From the NCBI GenBank assembly GCA_029959195.1, contig CP114120.1, forward strand, positions 2,604,001-2,668,000: 64,000 nt of DNA. The letters are read 5' to 3'. The first letter of the stretch is position 1. Each line of letters starts with the position of its first letter. The notes below the pieces were generated by a model. That model did no database searches. It saw only the letters and a list, made by a program, of their open reading frames with translations, and had not been told where the DNA came from. The translations under genes and the position numbers were made by a program. This document shows, piece after piece, positions 1 through 11,935 of the stretch. Source of the stretch: Dictyophora rubrovolvata (taxonomy: Eukaryota > Basidiomycota > Agaricomycetes > Phallales > Phallaceae).

Positions 1-1141
1 CAGGTTGTTCCGATCTTCTTCAGCTTGACTCCATCTTTGCTACCTAATTATAACCCCAATTTTTTGTCTGATAGTATATCCAGCTTTGATAATATTAAGT
101 AATACGAGTAGACGACCAAGCTCCACACTTTTTCTTCCGACTGAGTTGCTCAGTGAAGCAATCTTGATTCTTATCTATCCGGCTTCATATTTCAATTGAT
201 TTAAATAAATTAAGGTTGGGGTGCACCCTATGCTTTGAAACAAATCACTTTTTGAATTTGGTTATTCGAGTCGATTATACCCTCAAACTTGATCTCGCGT
301 CGAATTCAATAAGTGAACGTCATTCATTTCTACTGGCTAAGCGTTCATTCAGCCCGAAGTCATTAACCAGTAGAATTATTGATTGCTCGGATGTGTTTGT
401 ACATCGCCGATGTCACGACCCTTATGATTGCGAAGAAGCGGTCGCTAGAGATGAGAAAAATAGCTTGAACTACTCAGAACAGCCAGATAGGGACAGCTAA
501 TGAGGGAGAAGAGCACCTTCAATCTCAACGCAGGCGCGGACGCAGAACGCCATCCATCAAACGATGCGGTCAACGCGTCTGATGGGTCCCCAGAACGCAT
601 TCCGCTGAAAGAGGAGCTGGACGAAGAGTTAATAAGAAAATGCGTAAAAAAATAATTCGTGGCCGATGAATATTCCTTTTGAGTTTTTTTTTTAATCTTT
701 CGTAATTCAAAAAAAATCTGTACCCTCATTTTCTTAGCCGGTAGCAATCTCAAGATTTTACCGCACGCAAGAGATTTTAACAATTGTCAGAATATACACT
801 TCGATAGAGATCTCAAAGTCTACACCACGTCCCAAGGATACGAAGAGGTTGTTTATACCTAAATATTGGGTAATGTTCAACCTTATTTCTTTTTTGTATC
901 AGTCTTATTAGTGTGAAAACAATTAATCAGTCGTATCCAACGGACCACTACACACCGGATCACTCTGCCGATTTTCAAGTACCCCATGACGTACATACAA
1001 AAAACGAAGATGGAAGTACATACGGCGTAACGTGAAGCGATTTCAATCCTAACATCTATTCCAAGAGTTACGCCGACACGACCTTTACAATCTGAGCTAC
1101 TCTCAAATTTCGTCCCTCCCGGGGAAAATATCGATCCAAGC
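1..1141. other. 5' flank of the Prm10-like gene, unresolved
   Basis: No recognisable complete gene is seen here. An open frame from 500 to about 655 on the plus strand encodes an acidic, low-complexity peptide beginning MREKSTFNLNAG. It could be an upstream first exon of the Prm10-like gene that follows, because such proteins have long disordered N-termini. I could not find a splice path joining it to position 1142. The minus-strand open frames in this stretch show no family resemblance. Confidence 0.3.
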
Positions 1142-3820
1142 ATGCCTTTATCCGTCTCATGCCGTACTTGCGACTGGACTCAAAAAACTGAAAGCGTTCA
1201 ACTTGAACAGACGAAGGATGCTCAAAATAGTGTTTCCCTTGAAGAATGGGGAGAACAAGAAAAGAAATGGTGGGAGGATCGATCTCAAGGTTTCTCGTGG
1301 GCGTGTTCTGCGGATCATTCAAGTTGGGGGGCAACTGGTGTTCTCCAAGGACAGAAAGTACAAGAACAACGCGGAGATGAGAGTAATGATTCAAGTCGAT
1401 TTTGGAGAGCTTCGCATGCTGTTGATCTTGAAGCTGGTCAACTTGAACCGCTAAGCGAACCCCTTCCTCTTGAACGAAAACATGGTATACTTGCCGGTAG
1501 AACGCGTTCCACCCTATACCGCGATACCGACCTCAGTAGGACGGTGTCCAGCTTGGAGGATGCAGGACATGAAAATCCTGCTATATGGAGTTTACCAAGC
1601 CTACTATATCCTCCGCGCCAACCAACAAACGCGACGGAGACCACAAGTACCACATCAGCCGATGCTCCTCCTAGTAAAGAGATGCATTCCCTAGGTGGAT
1701 GTCCTGACAGACCGACAAAGCGTCCGTTGTTTGCTTGGTTGCCAAGCGTTTTTTCTCAATCTGGAAGCCGTCCCTCGTCGATTTTGGAAGACGCGGAGAA
1801 AGACGCTCCCACTAATACTAATGAATATACGAGCAACAAAGACAGCTTGGGCGGGATTGGTGAAGACATCCTTTCCCGGCAAGTCAAGAAGCGATTGCGT
1901 AAGAGACTTGGGAAGGAGAAAAGGAAAATCGCTGGGATTTATGTATGTCTTAATTGTGTGTTTTGTTCTTGTGTTAAGTCTGACTTTTTTTATGAGACCA
2001 CTAAACATGTGGCAGAAGTTCCCCAACGACAAGAATTCATGTTGAAATTCGCGCGCGCCCATCTGATGTTAGCTTTGGTCTGCTGTCTTTCAAATCAACT
2101 TTTTTTGAACGACTTTGTAGGTTTTCGGGACCAAGTCATCGTCTCCAGGGTCAACTCCAAGCCACAGCTCGCGTGCTCGACCTACAAGTTTCTACTGTTC
2201 ATCTTCCTAATGTCATTTTGATATCCTTTGATGATGAATCCACTAGTACCTCTATGGTGAGGATTATTCAGCAGACCGGTACGCTCAACTTGGAAAAGCT
2301 TAGCGTCATGCACGAATTGTTTTGGAAGGTATGCCGTCTCATTAATCAACGTAAATCCAACTTGTTCAGGCTGTTTTGGTGGCAGGTAATTCGTAATGAA
2401 CTATCGGTTTCTTCCGCCTCTGCTACGTTGGATTTATTGATGCACAGTCCCTCGCGCTACGACCCATGGGAGACAGTTCTGACAGGTGGTCTTTCTTCCA
2501 GCGCAATCTGTACCATAGCCTTCAGTGGATCATTTGCGGATTCTTTGGCTGTTTTTCCGTTAGGATGCTTATTAGTGATGGTGCAACTTATCAGCGCCAA
2601 ACACGAAATGTACTCCAATGTCTTTGAGTAAGTTCCTTTCGGTTTCAGACATCAACCTTCCAGTTAGCGATGAGTCTTTTCTTTGTTCTTGTAGAATAAC
2701 AGTCGCGACCCTGCTTAGTTTTCTCTCTGCAATTTTGGCTTCCTCTGGCATGTTCTGTTACGCTGCTTTAGCCTCTAGTTCAGTCGTACTTATTCTTCCC
2801 GTAAGCTAAGAAAAAATCTATCACCTATTCTCTCGTTTAAGTTTAATTCCTCCCGGTTTTAGGGATTTTTCGTTCTTAACGGCAGCCTTGAGCTTGCGTC
2901 GAAGCACATAGTAAGCGGCGCGGTGCGAATTTGTTTCGCGGTCATTTACGCGCTTTTCTTGGTGCGTCTCAAGTCTCCAGGTTCCTGTTTAATCAATACA
3001 GTAATATATGTATATGCCATTATAGGGTTTTGGCATATCCATCGGCGCCCAAGTTTTCACCCGAATTACACATCGTCCAGTGATAGGTCCTGATGACTTC
3101 CTTTGTAATGCAGCACACCAACCAACAGATCCATGGTGGCAAAGAAAGCCCTCGCTCTGGTGGGGTATGTGTAATAATATTTATTATTTAATAGTATTTC
3201 ACTTCTAATCGACTTCAACTAGCCTTTTTAACAGTCCCTTTATTTTCTTTGGCCCTTAGTTTACACAATCACGCACCTATGTTCAAGAGGGAAACGGTAT
3301 GGGCAGATCGACTTTGTTTATGCTATTTTTATTTTTAAAAATACATACATATGTAGCTTGTCATCATCCTTATTTCTTGTGCCGGATGGACAGCAAACCA
3401 CTTTGCCGGCGTGGCGTTCCACGGCCGTCCCGACTTACAATCTGCAATAGGGGCCTTCGCAGTTGGCGTCATTGCAAATATATACGCCCGAATAATTTCT
3501 GGAAATGCATACGTCGTCATGGTAATGTTTTTTCAATTATCGAAGATATTAATCGATCTCAGCTCAATTGCATTTAGATAACCGGCATCCTTTTCCAGCT
3601 TCCAAGTGGTCTTGCGAATGGCGGATTGCTGACATTCGCTGAAAGAGACAACGATGCGAAGAATGGAGATTTCACGTCTTTTGAAGCTGGTTTTCAAGTC
3701 GCGCTGCAGCTTATTGCTGTTGCCATTGGACTGACTGTGGGATTGTTTACTTCTGTAGTTGTCGTTCATCCCTTTGGCGCAAGTCGGAAGGGCGCGTTGA
3801 ACGCCATGTTTAGTTTGTGA
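1142..3820 (+). CDS. Prm10/ThrE-like (DUF1212) multi-pass membrane protein
   Basis: Exons 1142..1942, 1997..2067, 2121..2328, 2386..2627, 2695..2800, 2863..2961, 3026..3164, 3223..3296, 3357..3521 and 3578..3820 give a 715-residue protein. The first ~260 residues are Ser/Thr-rich and look disordered. After them comes the ThrE/DUF1212 region: a conserved soluble part with SHRLQGQLQATARVLDLQ and HLPNVILISFDDE, then about ten hydrophobic segments including GSLELASKHIVSGAVR and FAGVAFHGRPDLQSAIGAFA. This matches the fungal pheromone-regulated membrane protein 10 family, related to bacterial threonine/serine exporters (family knowledge); the substrate in fungi is unknown. The C-terminal two-thirds is certain. 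The N-terminal start is not: 1142 opens the longest frame, but an upstream exon is possible. Confidence 0.85.
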
Positions 3821-4664
3821 ACTGAGATTCCAACTTTTCCCTTTGTAACAGAATAACTACTTCATGCTTAGAACTGCAAAAAAGGAGGGGGTGATACATA
3901 TATCGAGGATAAAATTACATCAAAGAGGAATCTTGACGATGACAACAGTGCAATCGTCAACTTCAGGAGCCAATATCTTGCGAGACGGTTAAAGGCAAAG
4001 TCTGTTATATCACACAAGAAACGCACTGATTCTGGTTCAGTTAACAATAGAAGCCGCTGTACTGAGGGCAACAATGAGCTAATAAAGCCTTGTTGCCCAG
4101 AAAGTCGTAATTGGAGGGTTCAAACACCTTTTCATTCACGCGAGAAAAAGCTTGATGAGTTTGGCTAGCACAATTATGTAATATAACATGATTCGAGAGC
4201 GATTCGCAATACTATCTGGCTTCAGAACATAGAATTCGCGCTGCAGCTGAACATGAAGGTGAATCTCGTTTCAGCGGCGGATCGGCTGAATTGAAACTCC
4301 GCCGTTGTGACGAAGTGGGCGTCGAATTTGGCATCCACGCATCTGTCAATGTTTAATGTTCAACAACACAAGATCACATTCATTTGATGCTTCAAAGGAT
4401 ACACGGACATCACAGCATCATCTTGTGACTTTTTACCCCTTATGTCAATATGAAAGGATACATGTTCCTATCACCCACCGGGTTTGAAGTGTAGGCTGTA
4501 GGCTGCGGTGTACTGTTAACGAATCCTGAACAAGAAAGTGTGAGAATCCTTCTCATAGTATTCAATTTTACGTACTGCCAAGAATGCTCATTTCTCTCTT
4601 ATCTACTTCAGCTTTCTGAGATCCCACGGCTTTCAAGTCTCTCCTTTTCAAGCTTTTCTCTGCA
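3821..4664. other. intergenic, nothing recognised
   Basis: This lies between the Prm10-like gene and the UstYa-family gene. I see no coding signal, RNA gene or repeat in it. It should hold the 3' end of the first transcript and the promoter of the second. Confidence 0.5.
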
Positions 4665-5607
4665 ATGTCTTCTAACGATAACGAAGATATCCGATATTCT
4701 CTATTATCTAACAGCGATAGACTCGAAGATGGTCGTGATGACGAACCAAAGCTTCATCGTGATACCACCAAACGCGCAGCCATACCTAGGTCATCCATTT
4801 GGAAACTGGTTGCGCTCATCGAATTGTTAATCATAATCGGGATAGTCTTTTTTCACTACAAGCGAAAAACTGATTTTGCTGGGTTCCCGTATAGTAAATC
4901 ATTCATTAATTTCGTCGAGACCTTATTACTTCTGACACGTGAGTTTATAGCTCTGGCTCAGGATGCGATTGAATATGAGACTGTTGTGTTTCATAATAGT
5001 CATGGAAATGATGTTACTCTGTATCAAGGCGAGCCTTCACCGGAGTTAGATGCCCGATGGAACGCGTTGTATCACAGTTGGTATATCCTCTTGGTTTCCC
5101 TCGCCGATATTGACTGTAATGTATAGTGGGTGTCTCAAAGATTTCCAAGGAAGAAGCCGATAAACTACCAAATCGAACTGCAATGATTCCCGGAGATCCC
5201 GGAAAATACATATCAGGTCTTAACGTTTTCCATAACCTTCATTGTGTCGTAAGTCGCCATTGCAACTGAAAGCGAGTCGACGCCACAGGCTAACAGACCA
5301 TGTGTAGAATTGGATCCGGAAGTCACTGCACTCTGACTATTACACGCACATGAGCTTCAACAATGCTACTGTACGCGTCCAAATTCACCATTGCCTAGAC
5401 ATGCTTAGACAAGCGGTGATGTGTGCTGCCGATACTGCTCCAGTCATCTGGCAATGGAGCGAAGACTTAGGACAAACAGTTATGACTTGGGACGTGCCAC
5501 ATACATGTGTCAAGTTCGATAAACTTCAGGAATGGGCAAGGGAGCGCGTAGTGCATCAGTACGATTCTTATGCCCGACTTGAGGGCAATCCGGTGTTGCA
5601 TACATAG
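4665..5607 (+). CDS. UstYa-family oxidase (DUF3328)
   Basis: Exons 4665..5076, 5127..5248 and 5308..5607 give 277 residues. A short cytosolic N-terminus is followed by one membrane anchor (about residues 45-64, rich in Leu and Ile) and a luminal domain. The family signature is present twice: HNLHC at residues 173-177 and HHCLDMLRQ starting at 205, which together form the HxxHC...HC metal-binding pattern. UstYa-like enzymes oxidise or cyclise peptides in fungal RiPP pathways such as ustiloxin and cyclochlorotine (family knowledge). No precursor peptide with Kex2-type repeats was found nearby, so its substrate here is unknown. The first intron joins ALYH to GVSKISKEEAD in the frame expected for the family. 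Start chosen at the ATG preceding the acidic MSSNDNED stretch. Confidence 0.85.
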
Positions 5608-6343
5608 AAATCATGCATTGATGCCACTGTCGTTTATTACTGCTGGATTAGCATGGCTGTCCTCCAAAATGAAATGGAACCACAACTCGCTGTATGTTGA
5701 AAGCTATTATATCATAAATGACGGTTTTTCAGTTTCAATGAACACAAAATCACCGTGTTCAAATCCAATGAGAACGTCAATCAACGTCCGCGCGACAGCT
5801 TTCAGCCTCGATTCAGCATCAAGCGTAGGGCCATGACGTCCCCAGACAGCTGTCTGGCGATCGCGCGAATAACTTCTCTGGCTTCAAGTTGTGTGCTGCA
5901 TGTCATTTTCAAAAACTCGTCGCCTATCATTCACCGTAAAAGTCGGTGGACCTAAACCACAGTCAGTAATCGACATCTTTCATAGATAACGGACAGACAG
6001 ATCTGCAGATCCATTGTGATCGCACGAGGCCATTTATCCGACTTTTTGCATGATTATCGTGGTCAAGCTTAAAGTGCGATGAGAGCATCCACAAGGTTGT
6101 CGGACTGATTCCATCATCCCTCGCAGAAGCGACGATACTAAGTCGTCCATTGCCATTCCGCGCAGTCACGCAGCCATTTGCGCCGGTATCAAACCTCCGA
6201 GCAATTCAGGGTAGACGTTATCGCTGGGTGCGGCCCGAGATGTGGTGTCGGATTGTTCAGCCATCCGTGTGAGGCTTTTTACTTACCGACATATCCAGAG
6301 GACACAGGAGGACACCTCAGGCTGCTTGACTTCCGTTTCAAAA
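5608..6343. other. intergenic
   Basis: There is no gene I can support. A perfect 16-bp palindrome centred on CAGCTG lies at 5842..5857. Open frames here are short and overlap without family resemblance. Confidence 0.4.
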
Positions 6344-6788
6344 ATGATTACCACTGTATTGATTGGAACGGTATGCTATCTCGTCTGGAGGTTCAGTCGT
6401 CCTCAACAAACAATTTCTGTGGCTACTCTCAAACAAGTGGATGGACCGAAGAAGGAGCATTGGTTGACGGGTATGTCGAAAATTATACTAATAGTTGTCA
6501 TTTTTTTGTAACGACCCTTCCGTTAAAGGCAATTATCATAGAATATTCAGAGATGCTAGAGATTATATCCTCAATTTATGTACTTGGAAAGTACGGTGGT
6601 GCGGTAAAGATAAATGCTATTTTGGGGCACAAACCCGCGTTGTCTTGAATGATACTATTCGAAACCTGTGTCATGATGTGCGATTACGCACAAAAAGGAA
6701 ACGGACCGTTTGCAATTCATCACAGTGGTTTAAAGAGCAAAATTATGATGTTTATACTGAGACAGATAGATATGTCCATCAGGCCTGA
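6344..6788 (+). pseudogene. cytochrome P450 N-terminal fragment, decayed
   Basis: The fragment starts with a hydrophobic anchor (MITTVLIGTVCYLVWRF). After a plausible intron (donor near 6471, acceptor near 6528) it continues with HWLTG and NYHRIFRDARDYIL, the proline-poor start of a P450 of the kind usually followed by YGGAVKI. That motif is present at about 6590 in one frame, and the next conserved piece (AQTRVVLND) returns in another. Two compensating single-base indels are therefore needed. Nothing of the I-helix, ExxR or heme-binding Cys region follows, so only the first fifth of a P450 remains. It is a relic rather than a gene. Confidence 0.6.
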
Positions 6789-9514
6789 CGGATTGGTGAA
6801 GTAGAATATCACTAGACACCATGTCACCAGACTAAAAAAATTGCAGGCTATCACAATTACTGAGAACAGACAATGGGCCTAGACCATCCCTGAAGTTGGT
6901 GATCAATTGCGAAAGTGAGACCCCGTAGAACGAGTTTCTTGAAACGAACAAATATGTATTGGAATATCTTTCTTGGCAATAAATTTTGTTGTTTTATTCT
7001 TGTATAAGGTCATGCAATTTCTTCCTTGATGACCCAGTGAGTCGGAAACACGGTCGAAAAGAAGATCGAAAGGAAATTAGATGACAAGTCGACCATGGGA
7101 TGATTTTCTTGCAGTGTATCGAAGGAACAGTTTGAGTAGTCAGAGGACCACACCGTATTTCATTCCACAGAAAAGAAAAGAATTTACGCACGACGTCTCT
7201 AATATGAGTGTGTGGAGCTCATAAACTCAGATTAAGCGTTCTATACCACCACAGTTTGAATTGCGCCAACAAGTTTCAAGTACAACTCAACGTATCAGCC
7301 CTTTCCGTAAAGGTCCATCGACGAACCGTGATCGAGCAAATCGACCTTTAATTGTTGAGTTCATTGGCTTCAACTGCCTACTAATACTAGGCTCTTGGTC
7401 AACGTTTGTGTCTTGAGGCGTATCCAACAGAAGGCATGCATACTTAGCGCGCAGTGTTGATGATAATACCCACGAATGTATGATGCGTATATAGGTTTGA
7501 ATGGGACAAAACCGCTTGGCCATCCTGACTTGAAAACATGTTGATGTAAGTCGCGAGAGTAATGCACTACAGTATATTTAGAACTAGTGAAAGACATAAA
7601 AGAGAGAAAATACTGCAGTTTACGATTACTTCAATCAAGTGAAAGCTACTACAAGGGATCCCATGGGTAGCTTCTTTTCTCTCTGTTATTAACGTTGGTC
7701 GGCCTCAGCCTGGCAGCGCAACGATCCCGCTTCCGGAACTGACATGTACACCTGTACGTGTTTTATTCATACCACTTGGACTTAGTTCTCCTTGATTTCA
7801 GGCACCCATTCTTACACCCAACCCAGATGATTGCTTCGCTGTTGGGCCTACCATCACGGAAGATACTGATCTTATTTTCAATTGCCATACCTGATGAAAT
7901 TGTTTAAAAATGCAGGAGGAAAACTATAATTTGTCAGTTCCATATAAGAATAGGTTTTTAAATATTTTGTTACTCGAATATACGTTATTATACAGCCGAC
8001 GCAGCTAGAAAAGTGTAAGGTAAAGGAGAGTCAAAGGTTATTCGTTGTTGTGTGGTTAAAGACATAAAAGCTGTGAATTTTTAAGGAAGAGGTATACCTT
8101 CGTTTATATACATACCTATTTCGATCTCTAAATAAGTGCTTGTAATCAATGATATGTACGAGACTCCGTCGAATTGGGACGCCATCTGAACTACGACGGT
8201 GGATGCAGGAATTTGCAAGAGCGTCATTCGCGATGTGGAACGGAGCTGGAACGGAGCTACGGAGCGCCAATTCGCTCCACTGTCACAGATGTCACATTTT
8301 TACAATGGTATCTTGATGATATCCTTCACCCGTAGCTTGACATTATTTGGAGCTTTTTCCAAGGAGAAAGCAATTCATGTGTTTATATGAGTAAAAAAGC
8401 CCTCGTTTTATGTCACATTAGCAATATCCTCGAACCCGGGTGGCGGCCGGACTAATTTGACACGTAGCATCCGTTAACCCTATCAAAGAAGGTGCTGTCC
8501 GGTGAAAATGTGCCCATGCGAGTTCTGTTTTCTTGTGGCAAAAGAGATATCCCGGAAATAGATTGGGTAAGTCTAATCTTGATATAGCTTAGTTTTGTGG
8601 TTGAATATCATCGTAATAGTTCAACCTATAGTGTTTCCATATGACTTGCTTCAAATGCGTGGGTTAACGCAGTAAGATTTACTTCCAACTCAATGGCCCA
8701 TATCGACTTGAGTCTCCTTATCTTAAGAAAGCGCTCTTGCCGTTCTTTTTAAGAACGCTCACATGAGATGCTGTAATTTTACGATTTGCTATCTATGGAT
8801 GAAAGGCCAAATCAGCTCAAGTACCGCGAGCGGAGTTTCGCAAAAAGCCTTAATATTCTCAACTTCGTAAGCACTGGATGACTCTTTACTTTTTAAGAAT
8901 AGCGCTAAAATGAACGATGGTTGTCTTCCGTAGGTCGTCGAATGATGCCTTTCCGGTCACATAAGCCACGAGAACAGAATTACGATGACGAAAGTATCGC
9001 ACAGCATTCGGAACTTATGAGTTGCTAGCTCATTTCTGCCTTCTTCAGCACTCGATCTCCAGGGAGCTGCTGGGCAAATCATTCGTCACTTCTCGCCATT
9101 GACACGTCGTGGACCGGCGCTCCTTCGGCAAGTCTGCGAATTCCAAACTGTGTCCCCCTTATGGTGTTTATCTATGTTGCATATGGACAAGGAAAATCCA
9201 CAATATGGTCATCCTCAAAGCTGAACATCAGGGGTTATGGCTTCATGAGGTATTTCTCCGTCTTACGGTACTATTGGTTCCACGTCGAGGAAATCCCTAC
9301 TTGTTAATAAATTGAACACGCACAGCAACATGGAGCTCCTTATTCCATGCGGTTGTAATTTTGCGAAAGCTTGTCCTGTATTGATTTCACATCGGGACTC
9401 CCCTGAGTTATTTCAAGCATCGCATCTTCCATTTTGGGTGTTTGCGAAAGGATTTAAAAGAACAGGTCTCATCTACCTTTCATCCGTCCAAGGACACTCT
9501 GGTAAACTGTGGTC
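6789..9514. other. long gene-poor stretch
   Basis: No gene can be supported over about 2.7 kb. Between about 7640 and 7891 two pieces joined by a plausible intron (donor GTACGT near 7756, acceptor near 7801) read as a Pro/Thr-rich tail with a few cysteines ending at a TGA. This could be the 3' end of a lost small secreted protein, but no start or upstream exon is visible. The rest shows no repeats or RNA genes that I recognise. Confidence 0.4.
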
Positions 9515-11935
9515 ATGGTTTTCGACAAAGCTCGATTTTTCTCGCTATTTAGCATTTTCTCCTCTGTTCTGGCGTTCGATGTTTCAAGATTTGACAATGC
9601 ACGTTTTTTTATTTTTTTGTTATAACATTACTTTAATTAATGTTTTAACCAATATCCCTCCCAGCTCGCTGTATATTGGGGTCAGGTTCGTATGTTGAAT
9701 CATCGATCTCGTATAAACGTGGACGTTTTTCCATAGAACTCATACGGTGCCGTAAATTCGGACACAGCGAACTTCCAGAAGCCAATCGACTTTTACTGTC
9801 AAGACGATGCCATTGATGTTATTCCGGTCGCGTTCGTGAACAGTTTCTTCGGCACTGGTGGCTTACCCGTCATGAATCTGGCTAATACGTGTAACAACGT
9901 TGATAACGCCACATTTCCTGGATCTGAACTCCCAAATTGTACCACGCTTGCCCCAAATATTGAAGCTTGTCAGGCAAAAGGAAAGGTTGTCACCATTAGC
10001 TTAGGTGGTGCTGGAGGAGGCGTCGGTTTCAGTTCTGATGATGAAGCAACCAGTTTTGCTGATCAGGTATTTAGCCTACTTCTTTTCGGATCAACGCTCT
10101 TGTCAATCTACTTCGCGTTATCTAGATATGGGATCTATTCTTAGGTGGTTCAAGTCCCACTCGTCCATTTGGTTCCGCGGTTCTAGACGGGTAAGTGTCG
10201 CACTCTTGAAAGAATATATATATTTTTTATGGACAAATGTTAATAGCGTCGACCTGGACATTGAAAACGGGGGCAGCACTAGCTATGCCGCCTTTCTCAG
10301 TCAACTACAGACACACTTCCAAGGAGCCAATAAGCAGTAAGCTTTGGTATTTTTATGCCAAGTAATGCCAAGTATTAACCGCTCGCTCCGAAGATATTAC
10401 ATCTGTATGTGCAACGTAACACTTCCATCTAATACCTCTGCCTGAAAAGGTTCTCTCCCTACAGCGGGCGCTCCTCAGTGCGTCTATCCTGATGCCTCAT
10501 TGGGCAGTGTTCTAAATGCCGCATGGTTTGATATGGTCTACGTTCAATTCTGTGAGGCAGCCGTACCTTTTTTCACATATGATGCATATTTAGATTCTTT
10601 GATTTTAGATAACAATCCATGTGGCCTTCAGAACTTTAATGCGTCATCCGTGAGTCTCCTATCGTCCATTATCTATACCCGATGACTCATATCTCCATAG
10701 CAATGGGACTATGGACTATGGTAGGCTTCCTTTCGTTTTCCAAACTCTCTGATAGCTACATAAAACACAGGGACAACTGGGCTAGGACAATCTCACCAAA
10801 CCCTAATGTTAAAATACTCATTGGTGCGCCTGCCTCGTCCTCTGCTGCAGGAGGTGGATATCAACCTCCCAACGTATTGGCCAACATCGCTACTATCACA
10901 AGGAATTCATTCCCGAGCTTCGGAGGCATAATGTTGTGGGATGCAAGCCAAGCATATGGTATGTACCTTCGATTCAGCAAGGTTCTTTCAAGTTCATTGA
11001 ATCTGCTTCTCAGCTAATGACCGTTATGATCTGGTATGTTTTCCAAACAAAATTCTGTGGTTTATCATAAAGTCTATGTTTCATGCATGTTCATGATCAC
11101 AGGCCATGAAAGACGCGCTTACTGCTGCTGGTGGAACTGGCTTCACGTTCCCGGCTTGTACTGCCCCGGCATTTGTTTCGAGCGGCAACTACCCCGGTGG
11201 GAGCGAAGTTAGCTACGGCGGGTAAGTCTTCTCTAACGTGATGATTATTATCATCTCAGAAGTTCCACAGATATATTTGGCAAGCGAAGTGGTATGCATC
11301 GGGTACGCCCGCCAACAATCCAAACAGCGACTGGAGCGCGAGTATGTTAATCCACGTTATTTTCACTTGCACAAGAATATTGACATGTTTCCAAAACAGT
11401 TAGCGCATGCGCGGGTACCCCACCATCCTCAAGTCCAACTAGTAGCAAGCCTCCGTCGACTAGTACTGCTGGTCCCAGCTCATCCCACTCTTCCCAGTCT
11501 TCTTCCTCTGTCAGCACTACTGCTCCACAGCCAACCCAAACTTCAACTGGGAATTGCGCGGGAGTTGCTGCATGGACTAGTTCTGTTGCCTACACTGGTG
11601 GTCAACAAGTAACATACAGTGAACCTTACATCCCTTTCGTTATACTTGTCTAGTAATTGAACACTATTCTCGTATAGACGGTCAACTTTGGACCGCAATG
11701 TGGTGGACCGAAGGTAATATATCCTTTCGACTGCAGCTTGAAGCTAATGAAAAACTATTTATAGGCGACACACCCGGAGGAACAGCAGGGTATGTCACAC
11801 ACGAATTTACCTAATCACTTACTCATTCGTCGCTGTTCATCTAGCGTCTGGACAAACGAGGGTGCTTGCACAACTTCAAATACCGAAGCGAAATCCACCA
11901 AGGCCAAGCGCTTCTCTAGAGTTTTTAGATTTTAA
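9515..11935 (+). CDS. secreted class III chitinase (GH18) with two CBM5/12 domains
   Basis: Seventeen exons (9515..9598, 9665..9685, 9737..10066, 10126..10190, 10247..10336, 10394..10404, 10465..10551, 10609..10649, 10701..10720, 10771..10958, 11014..11033, 11103..11221, 11271..11341, 11400..11618, 11678..11713, 11765..11789, 11845..11935) sum to 1,518 nt, or 505 residues. A signal peptide ends near SSVLA. The GH18 barrel follows, starting AVYWGQNSYGA and carrying the catalytic DGVDLDIE motif at 166-173 (acid/base Glu173). A first chitin-binding module has WQAKWYASG. A Ser/Thr/Pro linker leads to a second module with VTYNGQLWTAMWWTEG. The enzyme hydrolyses chitin, in wall remodelling or nutrition. 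Intron 1 appears to use a GC donor. It converges with the deubiquitinase gene downstream. Confidence 0.93.

Noticed and set aside
1068-1394. Minus-strand open frame overlapping the N-terminal exon of the Prm10-like gene
   Set aside because: It is antisense to a longer open frame continuous with conserved coding sequence and shows no family resemblance.
1470-1694. Plus-strand frame containing WRMQDMKILLYGVYQAYY, which looked protein-like
   Set aside because: It overlaps the main frame, which is continuous from 1142 to 1942 and has the acidic, Ser-rich character expected of this N-terminus. It has no start or splice connection of its own.
4165-9514. Search for a RiPP precursor (signal peptide plus repeated cores with KR sites) near the UstYa gene
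   Set aside because: No repeated peptide cores or regularly spaced dibasic sites were seen in any frame of the surrounding sequence.
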